Below, one piece after another: positions 1 through 6,867 of a DNA stretch of 9,540 nt (position 1 is its first letter; every line of letters starts with the position of its first letter). A program made the position numbers and the translations under genes. The stretch comes from Pseudomonadota bacterium (GTDB lineage: Bacteria; Pseudomonadota; Alphaproteobacteria; Acetobacterales; Acetobacteraceae): positions 1 to 9,540 of the forward strand of contig JAJXSZ010000093.1 of the NCBI GenBank assembly GCA_021784255.1, given 5' to 3'. A model generated the notes under the pieces. The model had not been told where the DNA came from, did no database searches, and worked only from the letters and a program-made list of their open reading frames with translations.

Positions 1-98
1 TCATCTTGCAGGAGGGCAAGCCGTACCGTAACGAACTGCCCTGCCGCGATGTGGCAAGGCGCAGTGTCAGCGTGACGGCCGAACTCAGCCCAGCGTGA
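1..98 (+). CDS. C-terminal tail of an upstream gene, product unknown (partial)
   Basis: An open frame enters from the left edge (codons in phase from position 3) and ends at the TGA at 96-98. It gives about 31 residues, beginning ILQEGKPYRNEL and ending TAELSPA. Third-position G/C is high, as in its neighbours, and the stop overlaps the GTG start of the next gene (GTGA). Both points suggest a real gene in the same operon as the peptide-transporter ATPases. A permease (DppC type) or a peptide hydrolase is common at this place, but the tail does not look like a typical permease end, so I do not assign a function. Confidence 0.55.
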   Translation, partial: ILQEGKPYRNELPCRDVARRSVSVTAELSPA

Positions 99-1072
99 TA
101 GCGGAACAGGAAACATCTCTGTCACCGCTGCTGGCGTTGTCGGGCCTCGTCGTTGAGAGACCCGGCAACGACGGCAGCCTGCGGCTGATTGACAATCTGA
201 GTCTGACACTGCGCAGCAAACGCATCACCGGTGTCGTCGGTGAGTCCGGAGCCGGCAAATCCCTAACCGGCGCCGCGTTGATGGGCCTGCTCGAACCTCC
301 ATTGCGGCAAAGCGCGGGCACATTGCGGTTCCGCGGCCATCTGGTAACCCCCGACAGACCTCTGCATCGTGGTCGTGATATCGGCATCGTCTTCCAGGAT
401 CCGCTGACGGCGCTGAACCCACTGTTCACGATCGGCCACCAGCTGGTGGAAACGATCCGGATCCACCATCGCCTCGGCCTCGCCGCAGCCCGTGATCGCG
501 CGGTTACCCTGCTCACGGAGGTTGGCATCAGCGCACCGCAGGCGCGGCTTGGTCAATATCCGCATGAACTCTCTGGCGGCATGCGCCAGCGAGTGGTCAT
601 CGCTCTCGCCTTGGCGCCAGATCCCGCTGTTTTGGTCGCCGACGAACCGACGACCGCGCTTGACGTTTCGATTCAGGCCCAGATTATCGCGCTCATCCGT
701 CGCCTGTGCGACGAGCGCGGTATGGCGGTTCTGCTGATTACCCACGACATGGGCGTGATTGCCGAGGTCGCTGACGAAGTCGCCGTCATGTACGCGGGCC
801 GGGTTGTCGAAACTGGTGGCGTCGCCCAGGTGCTGCGCCAGCCCAACCATCCCTATACGCGTGGCCTAATGGCATCGACGCTGGAGATCGGCTCCAGCCA
901 CGCGACGCTGCCACAGATCCCTGGCCAGGCGCCGCGGCCAGGCGCGCTTCCCTCGGGGTGCGCGTTTCATCCGCGTTGTCCCGACCGGACGGAGCAATGC
1001 GTCTCCCGTCCGCCGCCGGTGCACCCGGTTGGGGATGGGCAGGTCGTCTGCTGGAATCACCCGCGTGGATGA
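95..1072 (+). CDS. Peptide-type ABC transporter ATP-binding protein (DppD/OppD family)
   Basis: This is one of two cytoplasmic ATPases that drive import of dipeptides, oligopeptides or similar solutes. In the 325-residue product I see Walker A GESGAGKS (49-56), Q-loop Gln101 in FQDPL, the ABC signature LSGGMRQR (159-166), Walker B VLVADE (179-184) and H-loop His217 in ITHD. The C-terminal extension of the oligopeptide/dipeptide subfamily follows: PYTRGLM (253-259), then GCAFHPRC. Cys289, 295, 302 and 319 match the four-cysteine pattern for which a [4Fe-4S] cluster has been described in a DppD protein; cluster binding here is inference. The start is the GTG at 95, which overlaps the previous stop; the 3' end overlaps the next ATPase gene, so translational coupling is likely. 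The family assignment is secure, but the transported substrate cannot be read from an ATPase. Confidence 0.95.
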   Translation: MIAEQETSLSPLLALSGLVVERPGNDGSLRLIDNLSLTLRSKRITGVVGESGAGKSLTGAALMGLLEPPLRQSAGTLRFRGHLVTPDRPLHRGRDIGIVFQDPLTALNPLFTIGHQLVETIRIHHRLGLAAARDRAVTLLTEVGISAPQARLGQYPHELSGGMRQRVVIALALAPDPAVLVADEPTTALDVSIQAQIIALIRRLCDERGMAVLLITHDMGVIAEVADEVAVMYAGRVVETGGVAQVLRQPNHPYTRGLMASTLEIGSSHATLPQIPGQAPRPGALPSGCAFHPRCPDRTEQCVSRPPPVHPVGDGQVVCWNHPRG

Positions 1073-2060
1073 GCCGCTGGTCCGCGTTGAGGGACTGCGA
1101 CGTTATTTCGGAAGCGCCCGCCTCGCTCTCCGGCTCGCCGGGCGGTATCCGGCGCCCCTGCGTGCCGCGGATGATATTAGCTTCGAGATTCGCGCGGGCG
1201 AGACACTGAGCCTCGTCGGTGAATCGGGTTGCGGAAAATCCACCGTCGCTCGCTGCGTTGCCGGTCTGCAGCGGCTCACGGCTGGGCGGATAAGCATCGG
1301 CGGGCACGACGGCATGCACATCGCGTCTGGGGCCGCCGGACGCGAGGCGCGGCGCCAAACGCAGATGATTTTCCAGGATCCTTACGCGAGCCTCAACCCA
1401 CGTTGGCGGGTCGGTCGGACCCTGGGCGATCCGCTGCACGCATTTACGCCGACATTGCGCGGCAAAGTGCTGGCGGAGCGTGTCGGTGCACTGCTGCATG
1501 CAGTCGGTCTCTCGCCAGAGGATGCGCGGAAATACCCACACGAGTTTTCCGGCGGCCAGCGGCAGCGCATCGCGATCGCCCGCGCCATTGCCGCCGGCCC
1601 ACGTTTCATCATCGCCGACGAACCGACTTCGGCGCTCGACGTCTCCGTGCAGGCGCAAATCCTCAATTTATTGCGCGAGCTTCAGCAGCAGCTCCACGTG
1701 ACCTACCTCCTGATCAGCCACAACCTGGCGGTCGTCGAGCACATGTCGGACACGGTCGGCGTCATGTATCTCGGTCGCCTTGTGGAGTTGCGTCGCGCGG
1801 CCGATCTCTTTGCTGCTCCAGCGCATCCCTACACACGGCTCTTGATCGAGACAGTACCAAGCCTCCACCGGATTGGAGCGCCCCGTAGCCCGCTCTCCGG
1901 TGAGGTCCCGGATCCACACCACCCACCGTCCGGGTGCGCATTCCATCCGCGCTGCTCGCTGGCGACCGAGCGCTGCCGTGTCGAGCGGCCGGTGCTTCAG
2001 CCCGTCCTCGGCGGAACGGTCGCATGCCACGCCGCGCAGGGAGGTCGCGCCAGCCGGTGA
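1065..2060 (+). CDS. Peptide-type ABC transporter ATP-binding protein (DppF/OppF family)
   Basis: This is the second ATPase of the peptide-type importer and probably forms a heterodimer with the preceding product. Counting from the GTG at 1065 (331 residues), I see Walker A GESGCGKST (52-60), Gln104 in FQDPY, signature FSGGQRQR (161-168), Walker B FIIADEP (181-187) and His219 in ISHN. The C-terminal peptide-transporter extension has PYTRLL (255-260) and CAFHPRC, with Cys291, 297, 304 and 321 in the same spacing style as its partner. I prefer the GTG at 1065, which overlaps the previous stop by 8 bases and gives a typical N-terminus (xDEPLVRVEGL). An in-frame TTG at 1029 and ATG at 1035 are possible but lie deep inside the upstream gene. 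No transporter gene follows before the convergent operon, so binding-protein and permease genes, if present, lie left of the window. Confidence 0.93.
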   Translation: MDEPLVRVEGLRRYFGSARLALRLAGRYPAPLRAADDISFEIRAGETLSLVGESGCGKSTVARCVAGLQRLTAGRISIGGHDGMHIASGAAGREARRQTQMIFQDPYASLNPRWRVGRTLGDPLHAFTPTLRGKVLAERVGALLHAVGLSPEDARKYPHEFSGGQRQRIAIARAIAAGPRFIIADEPTSALDVSVQAQILNLLRELQQQLHVTYLLISHNLAVVEHMSDTVGVMYLGRLVELRRAADLFAAPAHPYTRLLIETVPSLHRIGAPRSPLSGEVPDPHHPPSGCAFHPRCSLATERCRVERPVLQPVLGGTVACHAAQGGRASR

Positions 2061-2113
2061 CGCTGTTTCTGTCTACCTGCTACTGAGGCGTCACCCATTA
2101 GGGTTGGAGTCGC

Positions 2114-2143
2114 GGCGGGCTCTGCGCCGCCACCGGTTGGTGG
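2114..2143. terminator. Paired inverted repeats in the convergent gap, possible weak terminator
   Basis: The 96-base gap between the two convergent operons (2061-2156) holds two small adjacent inverted repeats. One is GGCGG (2114-2118) with CCGCC (2127-2131). The other is CCACC (2130-2134) with GGTGG (2139-2143) around a GGTT loop. They share bases, so only one can fold at a time. Neither is followed by a run of T on either strand, so this is not a classical intrinsic terminator. The position between two gene ends is the main support. Confidence 0.3.
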
Positions 2144-2156
2144 ACCACGACGCCGC

Positions 2157-2900
2157 CTAAACAATCCTCGCCGCCTCCGTGCTGAAGACGACGCGCTGGG
2201 GGTGGTTGACGGAAGCCACGCATTCGATAGGCACGCCGCCGGCGTCGCGCACGACGCTGTTGTAGAGTAGCACGTTCAGGCCCGGCTTCACGCCGAGCAG
2301 GCGGGCATCCTCGGCCTCGACAGGGCCGACGCTGATCTCGCTGTCCCGATCCGTCGGCTCGCAGCCATAGCGCTCACGCAGGATGGCGTAGAGCGAGGCG
2401 TTCTCGGCGAGGTCCTGGGCGACCAGGCCAGGAACGCGGGCAAGCGGGATCCGGCTGGTCTCCACGCAGATCGGTAGATCGTCGGCGGTGCGCAGGCGGC
2501 GGATGGTCAGCACCGGCGTACCAGGCTCGATGCGCAGCCGCGCAGCGACGCGGCGATCCGCGGGGCCGGGCCCGAAGACCAGGAGCTGGCTGCCCGGGCG
2601 TGCCCCGGAGCTGCTGATGATGCGGGACATGCTGAATGGGCGGCGGGAATCGACGACGCGGGTCACGCTGACTGCGGCGACGCAGGTGCCGTTGGTGGAA
2701 TCGCGCTCTAGCACACCGGCGCGGACCAGCTTCTCGATGCCCTGGCGCACCGTCATTCGGCTGAGACCGAGCCGCAGGGCCAGAGCTCGCTCCGAGGGCA
2801 CGCGCGCGCCTGGCTCCAGCCGTTCCTCGCGCATCAGGCGCACGACGGCGTCCCTGGCCCGAAGATAACCCGGCTGGCGCTGCCTGGAATCCGCCGCCAT
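2157..2900 (-). CDS. GntR/HutC-family transcriptional regulator with UTRA domain (FrlR-like)
   Basis: This is a DNA-binding repressor of the GntR superfamily, HutC subfamily. The 247-residue product has an N-terminal winged helix (about 10-75), with the characteristic stretch PSERALALRLGLSRMTVRQG at 35-54. A UTRA-type ligand-binding domain follows (about 88-240), with typical strands such as VLTIRRLR and the ending YNSVVRD...PIECVASVNHP. UTRA domains usually bind sugar phosphates or related small molecules. I chose the ATG at 2900 because AGGAGG/GGAG lies 8-10 bases upstream; the longer version from the ATG at 2924 has no ribosome-binding site and would place this Shine-Dalgarno inside the gene. 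It is the last gene of the minus-strand operon, 40 bases after a permease, so it is probably autoregulated. The likely targets are the TGGT...ACCA palindromes at 7895-7927. B. subtilis frl also carries a GntR/UTRA regulator (FrlR). Confidence 0.9.
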   Translation of the reverse strand: MAADSRQRQPGYLRARDAVVRLMREERLEPGARVPSERALALRLGLSRMTVRQGIEKLVRAGVLERDSTNGTCVAAVSVTRVVDSRRPFSMSRIISSSGARPGSQLLVFGPGPADRRVAARLRIEPGTPVLTIRRLRTADDLPICVETSRIPLARVPGLVAQDLAENASLYAILRERYGCEPTDRDSEISVGPVEAEDARLLGVKPGLNVLLYNSVVRDAGGVPIECVASVNHPQRVVFSTEAARIV

Positions 2901-2908
2901 CCGCCCTT

Positions 2909-2916
2909 CTCCTCCT
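2909..2916 (-). promoter_or_regulatory. Ribosome-binding site that decides the regulator start
   Basis: On the minus strand this reads AGGAGGAG, 8-10 bases before the ATG at 2900. It lies downstream of the alternative ATG at 2924, which has no comparable site, so it favours the shorter GntR protein. Confidence 0.7.
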
Positions 2917-2940
2917 GTCCCCATGACACCGTACCGGGCG

Positions 2941-3786
2941 TTACTTCAGCGCGCCCGCCGTCAATCCACGCATGAACTGGCGTTGCATCAGCAGGAAGAC
3001 GACAAGGATTGGGACGATCGAAATTACCAAACCCGCAAGCAGCACCGGCCAGTTCGTATTCAACGAATCGCCGAATGTGGTCAAGCCAACGGTCAGCGGG
3101 TGCAACGCGTCGTTGCTGACGAAGGTCAGGGCGAAAACGAACTCGTTCCACACCCGCATCGCCTGCACCATCGCCGCCGCGGCGAGCGCCGGGCGGGCGA
3201 GCGGCAGGTAGACATGCCAGAAGCAGCGCAGCAGGCCAGCGCCGTCCATCGTCGCCGCCTCCGCCATTTCCGGGGGAATCTGCGTCATGTAGGCGCGCAG
3301 CAGCAGCACGGTGAAGGGCAGGCCGTAGGCAATGTCCGGCGCGATCATGGCGAGGTAGGTGTTGTAGATGCCGAGCAGCACCATGATCTTGAACAGCGGG
3401 AACAAGCTGACTTCCGGCGGCACGATCAGGCCGCCCAGCACGATCGCGGTCACCAGGCCGCGGCCGCGGAACCGCCTGGTCACCAGCACGAAGGCGGCGA
3501 GCGCACCGAGCAGCACGATCGCCACCACCGATACCCCGGTGATGAGCACGCTGTTGGCCATGAAGCGGCCGAGCCCGTAGCGCCAGGCCTCCGGGTAGTT
3601 GTGCCAAAGCCAGGTGGTGGGAAGCGCCCAGCTCCGCTCGAACAGCGCATCCGAGGACTTCAGCGAGTTGAGCAGCAGCCAGGCCAGCGGGTAGATGGTG
3701 ACGACCGCGAGGATCGTGAGGATGGTCAGGGCGCCGAGTTTGGCCGGCGCGAGACGCAACGCAAGACGGGAGCGACGGCGCATCAT
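2941..3786 (-). CDS. Carbohydrate-type ABC transporter permease, MalG/FrlM-like
   Basis: This is an inner-membrane permease subunit of a sugar-type (CUT1) ABC importer and the probable partner of the permease encoded just upstream. The 281-residue protein has about six hydrophobic segments: roughly 16-40, 80-102, 110-128, 132-160, 198-222 and 247-268. It carries the EAA loop that contacts the ATPase, EAATMDGAG (176-184), ending in the conserved LP at 194-195. The short N-terminus before the first helix and the end MQRQFMRGLTAGALK are typical of MalG-type permeases. The start is the ATG at 3786, which overlaps the upstream stop (ATGA), so coupled translation is likely. The frame stays open upstream to 4476, but that stretch runs through the preceding gene and is not coding. 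In B. subtilis frl the equivalent would be FrlM; substrate assignment comes only from context. Confidence 0.92.
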   Translation of the reverse strand: MMRRRSRLALRLAPAKLGALTILTILAVVTIYPLAWLLLNSLKSSDALFERSWALPTTWLWHNYPEAWRYGLGRFMANSVLITGVSVVAIVLLGALAAFVLVTRRFRGRGLVTAIVLGGLIVPPEVSLFPLFKIMVLLGIYNTYLAMIAPDIAYGLPFTVLLLRAYMTQIPPEMAEAATMDGAGLLRCFWHVYLPLARPALAAAAMVQAMRVWNEFVFALTFVSNDALHPLTVGLTTFGDSLNTNWPVLLAGLVISIVPILVVFLLMQRQFMRGLTAGALK

Positions 3787-4673
3787 GGCGCCCGCCGGCG
3801 CGACCAGTAGAGCTGCGCCGCCCCGACGACCGAGCAGATCATGAACATCACGACGGCTATCGCCGCCGCGTAACCAACGCGGTCGTCGCGAAACGCTGAG
3901 CGGTACATGTAGCTGCCCAGCACCTGGCTGGCGTTGTTCGGGCCACCGCCGGTCATAACCCAGACAATGTCGAACACCTTGACCGCGCCGAAGATGGTGA
4001 TGAGGGCCATCAACACCGTGGTTTCGGTCACGCCGGGGACGGTTACGTGCCAGAAACTGCGCCAGGCGCGCGCGCCGTCGATCGCGGCGGCCTCGTACAA
4101 CTCGCGCGGGATGGCGCGGATAGCGACGATAAAGAGCACGGTGATATAGCCGAACCATTGCCATTGTGAGACAGCAACGATCGCCGGCAGCGCGGTCGCC
4201 TCCTCCCCGAGCCATGCATGGGCGAGCGCCGCAAGCCCCACGGCATGCAGCGCCTGGTCGATGAGGCCGACATCGGGCTGGTAGAGTATCTGCCACAGCA
4301 GCCCGATCACAGTGATGGGCATGATCGAGGGGATGAAGTAGGACACACGGAAGAAGGCGGAGAGGCGGATGCCCACGACCCCGGATTCGAGCACCGCCGC
4401 AAGGACCAGTGCCAGCGCCACCTGCACGATCAGCGAGACCACGGCGTAGAGCACGTTGCCGCGCAGGCTCTGCCAAAACAGCGGGTCGTGGAGCAGCTCG
4501 CGGAAATTCCCGAATCCGACGAAACGCCAGGTTGGGCTCAGCGAGTTCCAGGCATGGGCGCTGTAGGCGAAATCCAGAACCACCGGGATGTAGAGGAAGA
4601 CGGCGAGGAACAGCAGGACCGGCACCAGGGCGAGATACGGCGCCAGACGCGCGATGATGGCGCGACGCCGCAT
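3783..4673 (-). CDS. Carbohydrate-type ABC transporter permease, MalF/UgpA/FrlN-like
   Basis: This is the first of two inner-membrane permeases of a CUT1-type ABC importer. The 296-residue product has about six membrane segments: roughly 11-35, 74-98, 107-130, 163-187, 216-238 and 266-288. The EAA loop is EAAAIDGARAW (194-204), closing at Pro213. Other family marks are the FVGFGNFREL segment (51-60), between the first two helices, and TGGGPNNAS (241-249) near the end. The start is the ATG at 4673, giving a short basic N-terminus (MRRRAIIARL) before the first helix. It lies 44 bases after the binding-protein gene and its stop overlaps the next permease start. FrlN would be the B. subtilis counterpart by position. 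The substrate is inferred from the neighbouring kinase and deglycase. Confidence 0.92.
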   Translation of the reverse strand: MRRRAIIARLAPYLALVPVLLFLAVFLYIPVVLDFAYSAHAWNSLSPTWRFVGFGNFRELLHDPLFWQSLRGNVLYAVVSLIVQVALALVLAAVLESGVVGIRLSAFFRVSYFIPSIMPITVIGLLWQILYQPDVGLIDQALHAVGLAALAHAWLGEEATALPAIVAVSQWQWFGYITVLFIVAIRAIPRELYEAAAIDGARAWRSFWHVTVPGVTETTVLMALITIFGAVKVFDIVWVMTGGGPNNASQVLGSYMYRSAFRDDRVGYAAAIAVVMFMICSVVGAAQLYWSRRRAP

Positions 4674-4717
4674 CCCGCCCCCGCCTCGGATTTCGTCCGC
4701 GTTCCCCGCCGCTCCGC

Positions 4718-6019
4718 TCAGCCCTGCTCCTTCTGCACCTGTAGCGCCGCGGCGCGGACCTTCGCCATCACCCCGGCGGGCGTGCCGCCAGTGCCCATCA
4801 GCGCCTGACCGCCGGCGAGGAAGGCAGAGGCGACGCGGCTCTCCACGTCGGTGTCGAGCCACAGCACCATGCCCTTGGCGTGCTTGATGTCCTCGATGCC
4901 GCGCAGCGTGGCTGCCGATGCGTTGGCGGAGGTCACCGCGCCGATCGTGGCCGAGGGGCGCCCCGTGTCAGTGGTGAAAAGCGCGCCCTGCGGCTGGCTG
5001 GTCAGGAAGTTGAGGAAAGCCATCGCCACGTCTGGATGCTTGCAGGTGGGTGCCACGACGAAGCCGTCCGGCGCGCCGGTCAGCAGGTCCTGCCGACCGC
5101 GCCCGTGGGGGATCGCCGGCATTGGAAAGAAGCCCCAGCCATCGGCTCCCAGCTTGGTTCCGGGGACGCCGCCGAACTCCACCAGCTCCTGGTACATCAT
5201 CGCCTCGCGCCCAGCGTAGAAGCTGGCGCGCGCCGCGGCATGGGTCAGCGCGTTCGGCGAAGCGTTGAACCAGCCATGGGTCAGGAAGGCCTGGTAGTGA
5301 CCGAGTGCGTCGACATAGCCGGGATCGGTGAACAGCTTGTTGGCCGGCGTCTTCAACGTGTAGTCGGCGACGCGCGTCTCCGGCGGCACCAGTTTGGCTA
5401 TCAGGTCGCCGATATAGTGCACGGTGGCCCAGGCGAGCTGCGAGCCATAGGCGATGGGCACGACGCCGGCGCCTTTGAGCTTGTCGAGCAGGGCGGTGAA
5501 GGCCGGCCAATCCTTCGGTGGCTCGGTGGCGCCGACCTTGGCGAAGAGCTTCTTGTTGTAGACCATGAACTTGGCGTCGACCTCGACCGGCACGCCGTAG
5601 ATCTTGCCGTCGGTCTTGTAGGCATCGAGGGTGGCCGGCAGGAAGCGGCCCTGCCATTCCGGTGCCGCCATGTAATGGGTGATGTCGAGCACCCGCCCGG
5701 CGCGGATGAACTGGCGCGTGTACTCGCCGACCCAGGTGAAATAGATGTCGGGAATCTGGCCGCTGGCCATAATGACGCGGATCTTGGCCTTGTAGGGATT
5801 GTCGGCCACCGCCTCCATGTTGATGGTGACGCCGGGATGCGCCTTCTGGAACGCGTCCACGGCCTCGCGGAAGAAGCGGATGTTGTTCGGTTCCGGCCAT
5901 TTGTGGAGGAAGGAAAGTGTCACCGGCTCGGCCGCGGCCGCACGGCCAGGCTGCCATCCGCCCGCCGCGATAGCTGTCCCCGCGGCCACGGCCGCACGAT
6001 TGAAGTCACGCCGTTTCAT
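4718..6019 (-). CDS. ABC transporter sugar-type substrate-binding protein with Tat-like signal (FrlO-like)
   Basis: This is the periplasmic receptor of the importer, of the extracellular solute-binding family 1 (MalE-like). The 433-residue product opens MKRRDFNRAA, a twin-arginine motif (R3-R4-x-F6), then an Ala/Gly-rich hydrophobic stretch and a likely cleavage near AAAA/EPVTL (about 30-31). Export already folded through Tat is inferred. The mature part shows typical family features: LSFLHKWPEP, an early segment AFQKAHPGVTI, then SGQIPDIYFTWVGEYTRQF and the YGVPVEVDAKFMVYNKKLF region. I chose the ATG at 6019, with AAGGAG about 8 bases upstream; a GTG at 6028 would overlap that site. The start shares one base with the kinase stop (TGATG), so translation is probably coupled. 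The ligand is inferred to be a fructosamine; binding proteins of this family do not reveal the ligand by eye. Confidence 0.92.
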   Translation of the reverse strand: MKRRDFNRAAVAAGTAIAAGGWQPGRAAAAEPVTLSFLHKWPEPNNIRFFREAVDAFQKAHPGVTINMEAVADNPYKAKIRVIMASGQIPDIYFTWVGEYTRQFIRAGRVLDITHYMAAPEWQGRFLPATLDAYKTDGKIYGVPVEVDAKFMVYNKKLFAKVGATEPPKDWPAFTALLDKLKGAGVVPIAYGSQLAWATVHYIGDLIAKLVPPETRVADYTLKTPANKLFTDPGYVDALGHYQAFLTHGWFNASPNALTHAAARASFYAGREAMMYQELVEFGGVPGTKLGADGWGFFPMPAIPHGRGRQDLLTGAPDGFVVAPTCKHPDVAMAFLNFLTSQPQGALFTTDTGRPSATIGAVTSANASAATLRGIEDIKHAKGMVLWLDTDVESRVASAFLAGGQALMGTGGTPAGVMAKVRAAALQVQKEQG

Positions 6020-6867
6020 CACCCGCACTCCTTATGTTTGTTGTTGGCGTGGTCCACGTCTCCGATTGGCACGCCGTGGCCGAAGCCACCCTTGGTGCCA
6101 CAGACCTCCGCTGCCTGCGCCGCGCCGATGGCGAGGCAGGCCGCGACCTCCGCGCCGCGCAACCAGGCGACGAGGAACCCGGCGATGAAGCCGTCGCCGG
6201 CGCCCAACGTGTCCACCACGCGGGCCGGCGGCGCCGGTACGGATATAAAGCGGTCCCCCTCGAGCGCGCAGGCGCCGGCGGCACCGCGGGTGGCGACCGC
6301 GAGGCCAGCACCCGCCGCCCGCGCGGCACGCAGCAGCGCCTCGCAGTCCGCCACGTCTCGGCCGGAGGCGGAGAGGAAGGCGATGTCGACGCTAGCGAAG
6401 GTGGCGGCGACACCGGGGCGCTGCCAGTGCTCCGAATAGTCGTAGGTGAGGACGCGGGCGTGCTGGCGTAGCCAGGCAATGTGCGCGTCAAGATCGCTGT
6501 GCACGGAAGTGTGCACGATGTCGTGCGCGGCGACGAAGGCGGCGTCCCCCGCGCCGAGATCGTAACGGTCGCGCACGCCGCGGTCACTGCCGGCGAAGCG
6601 GCGGTCTGCCCCCTCGTGGCGGATCCGCGACCACGGGTTGGGGCCGTCGCGCCAGCGGACATGCGAGACGTCCACACCCTCCGCCACCAGGCTGTCATGC
6701 ACGAGGCGGCCGAGCGCGTCGCGGCCAAGGCAGCCGAGATAGCTGGCCGCCGCACCGGCGCGGCGCACCTGCACAGCGACGTTGACGGCGTTGCCGCCGG
6801 GATATTGCATACCCTCGGTTTCGTAGATGTCGACGGTGTTGTCGCCGATGCCGAGGAGACGGACCAT
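6019..6867 (-). CDS. frlD: PfkB-family sugar kinase, probable fructoselysine 6-kinase (FrlD-like)
   Basis: This is probably the cytoplasmic ATP-dependent kinase that phosphorylates a fructosamine such as fructoselysine at C6. The 282-residue product begins with IGDNTVDIY (7-15) and then YPGGNAVNVAV (22-32). The combination of GDNxVDxY and GGNAxNVAV is the hallmark I associate with FrlD proteins rather than ribokinases or general fructokinases. The C-terminal PfkB signature DTLGAGDGFIAGF starts at about 219, with the catalytic base Asp225. Length is close to that of E. coli FrlD. I chose the ATG at 6867, preceded by GGAG and sharing one base with the upstream stop (TGATG); an in-frame ATG at 6885 would extend into that gene. 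It sits between the deglycase and the transporter genes. Family membership is sure; the exact amino group carried by the substrate is not. Another FrlD-like kinase specificity, such as glucoselysine or fructose-asparagine, remains possible. Confidence 0.85.
   Translation of the reverse strand: MVRLLGIGDNTVDIYETEGMQYPGGNAVNVAVQVRRAGAAASYLGCLGRDALGRLVHDSLVAEGVDVSHVRWRDGPNPWSRIRHEGADRRFAGSDRGVRDRYDLGAGDAAFVAAHDIVHTSVHSDLDAHIAWLRQHARVLTYDYSEHWQRPGVAATFASVDIAFLSASGRDVADCEALLRAARAAGAGLAVATRGAAGACALEGDRFISVPAPPARVVDTLGAGDGFIAGFLVAWLRGAEVAACLAIGAAQAAEVCGTKGGFGHGVPIGDVDHANNKHKECG

Noticed and set aside
786..1658. Minus-strand open frame of 290 codons over the two peptide-transporter ATPases
   Set aside because: Antisense to intact Walker A, signature and Walker B motifs; no domain of its own.
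2097..2160. Plus-strand continuation into the convergent gap as a small gene
   Set aside because: No start with a ribosome-binding site; the gap is just the space between two gene ends.
2923..3810. Plus-strand open frame of 295 codons opposite the second permease
   Set aside because: The translation is full of Gln, Arg, His and Glu runs with no domain, while the opposite strand encodes a permease with an EAA loop and six hydrophobic segments.
3787..4476. Upstream extension of the second permease frame to 511 codons
   Set aside because: The added part runs through the first permease gene in a different frame; the ATG at 3786 gives a normal permease length and N-terminus.
4687..4699. Small hairpin (CGGA-N5-TCCG) between the binding-protein and permease genes
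   Set aside because: Stem of only 4 pairs in a GC-rich gap; not enough to call an mRNA-stabilising or attenuating structure.
4880..6439. Plus-strand open frame of 519 codons across the binding-protein and kinase genes
   Set aside because: It lies opposite two genes with clear family motifs, and its translation is rich in Arg, Gly, Val and His without any recognisable domain. Long antisense frames are common at high GC.
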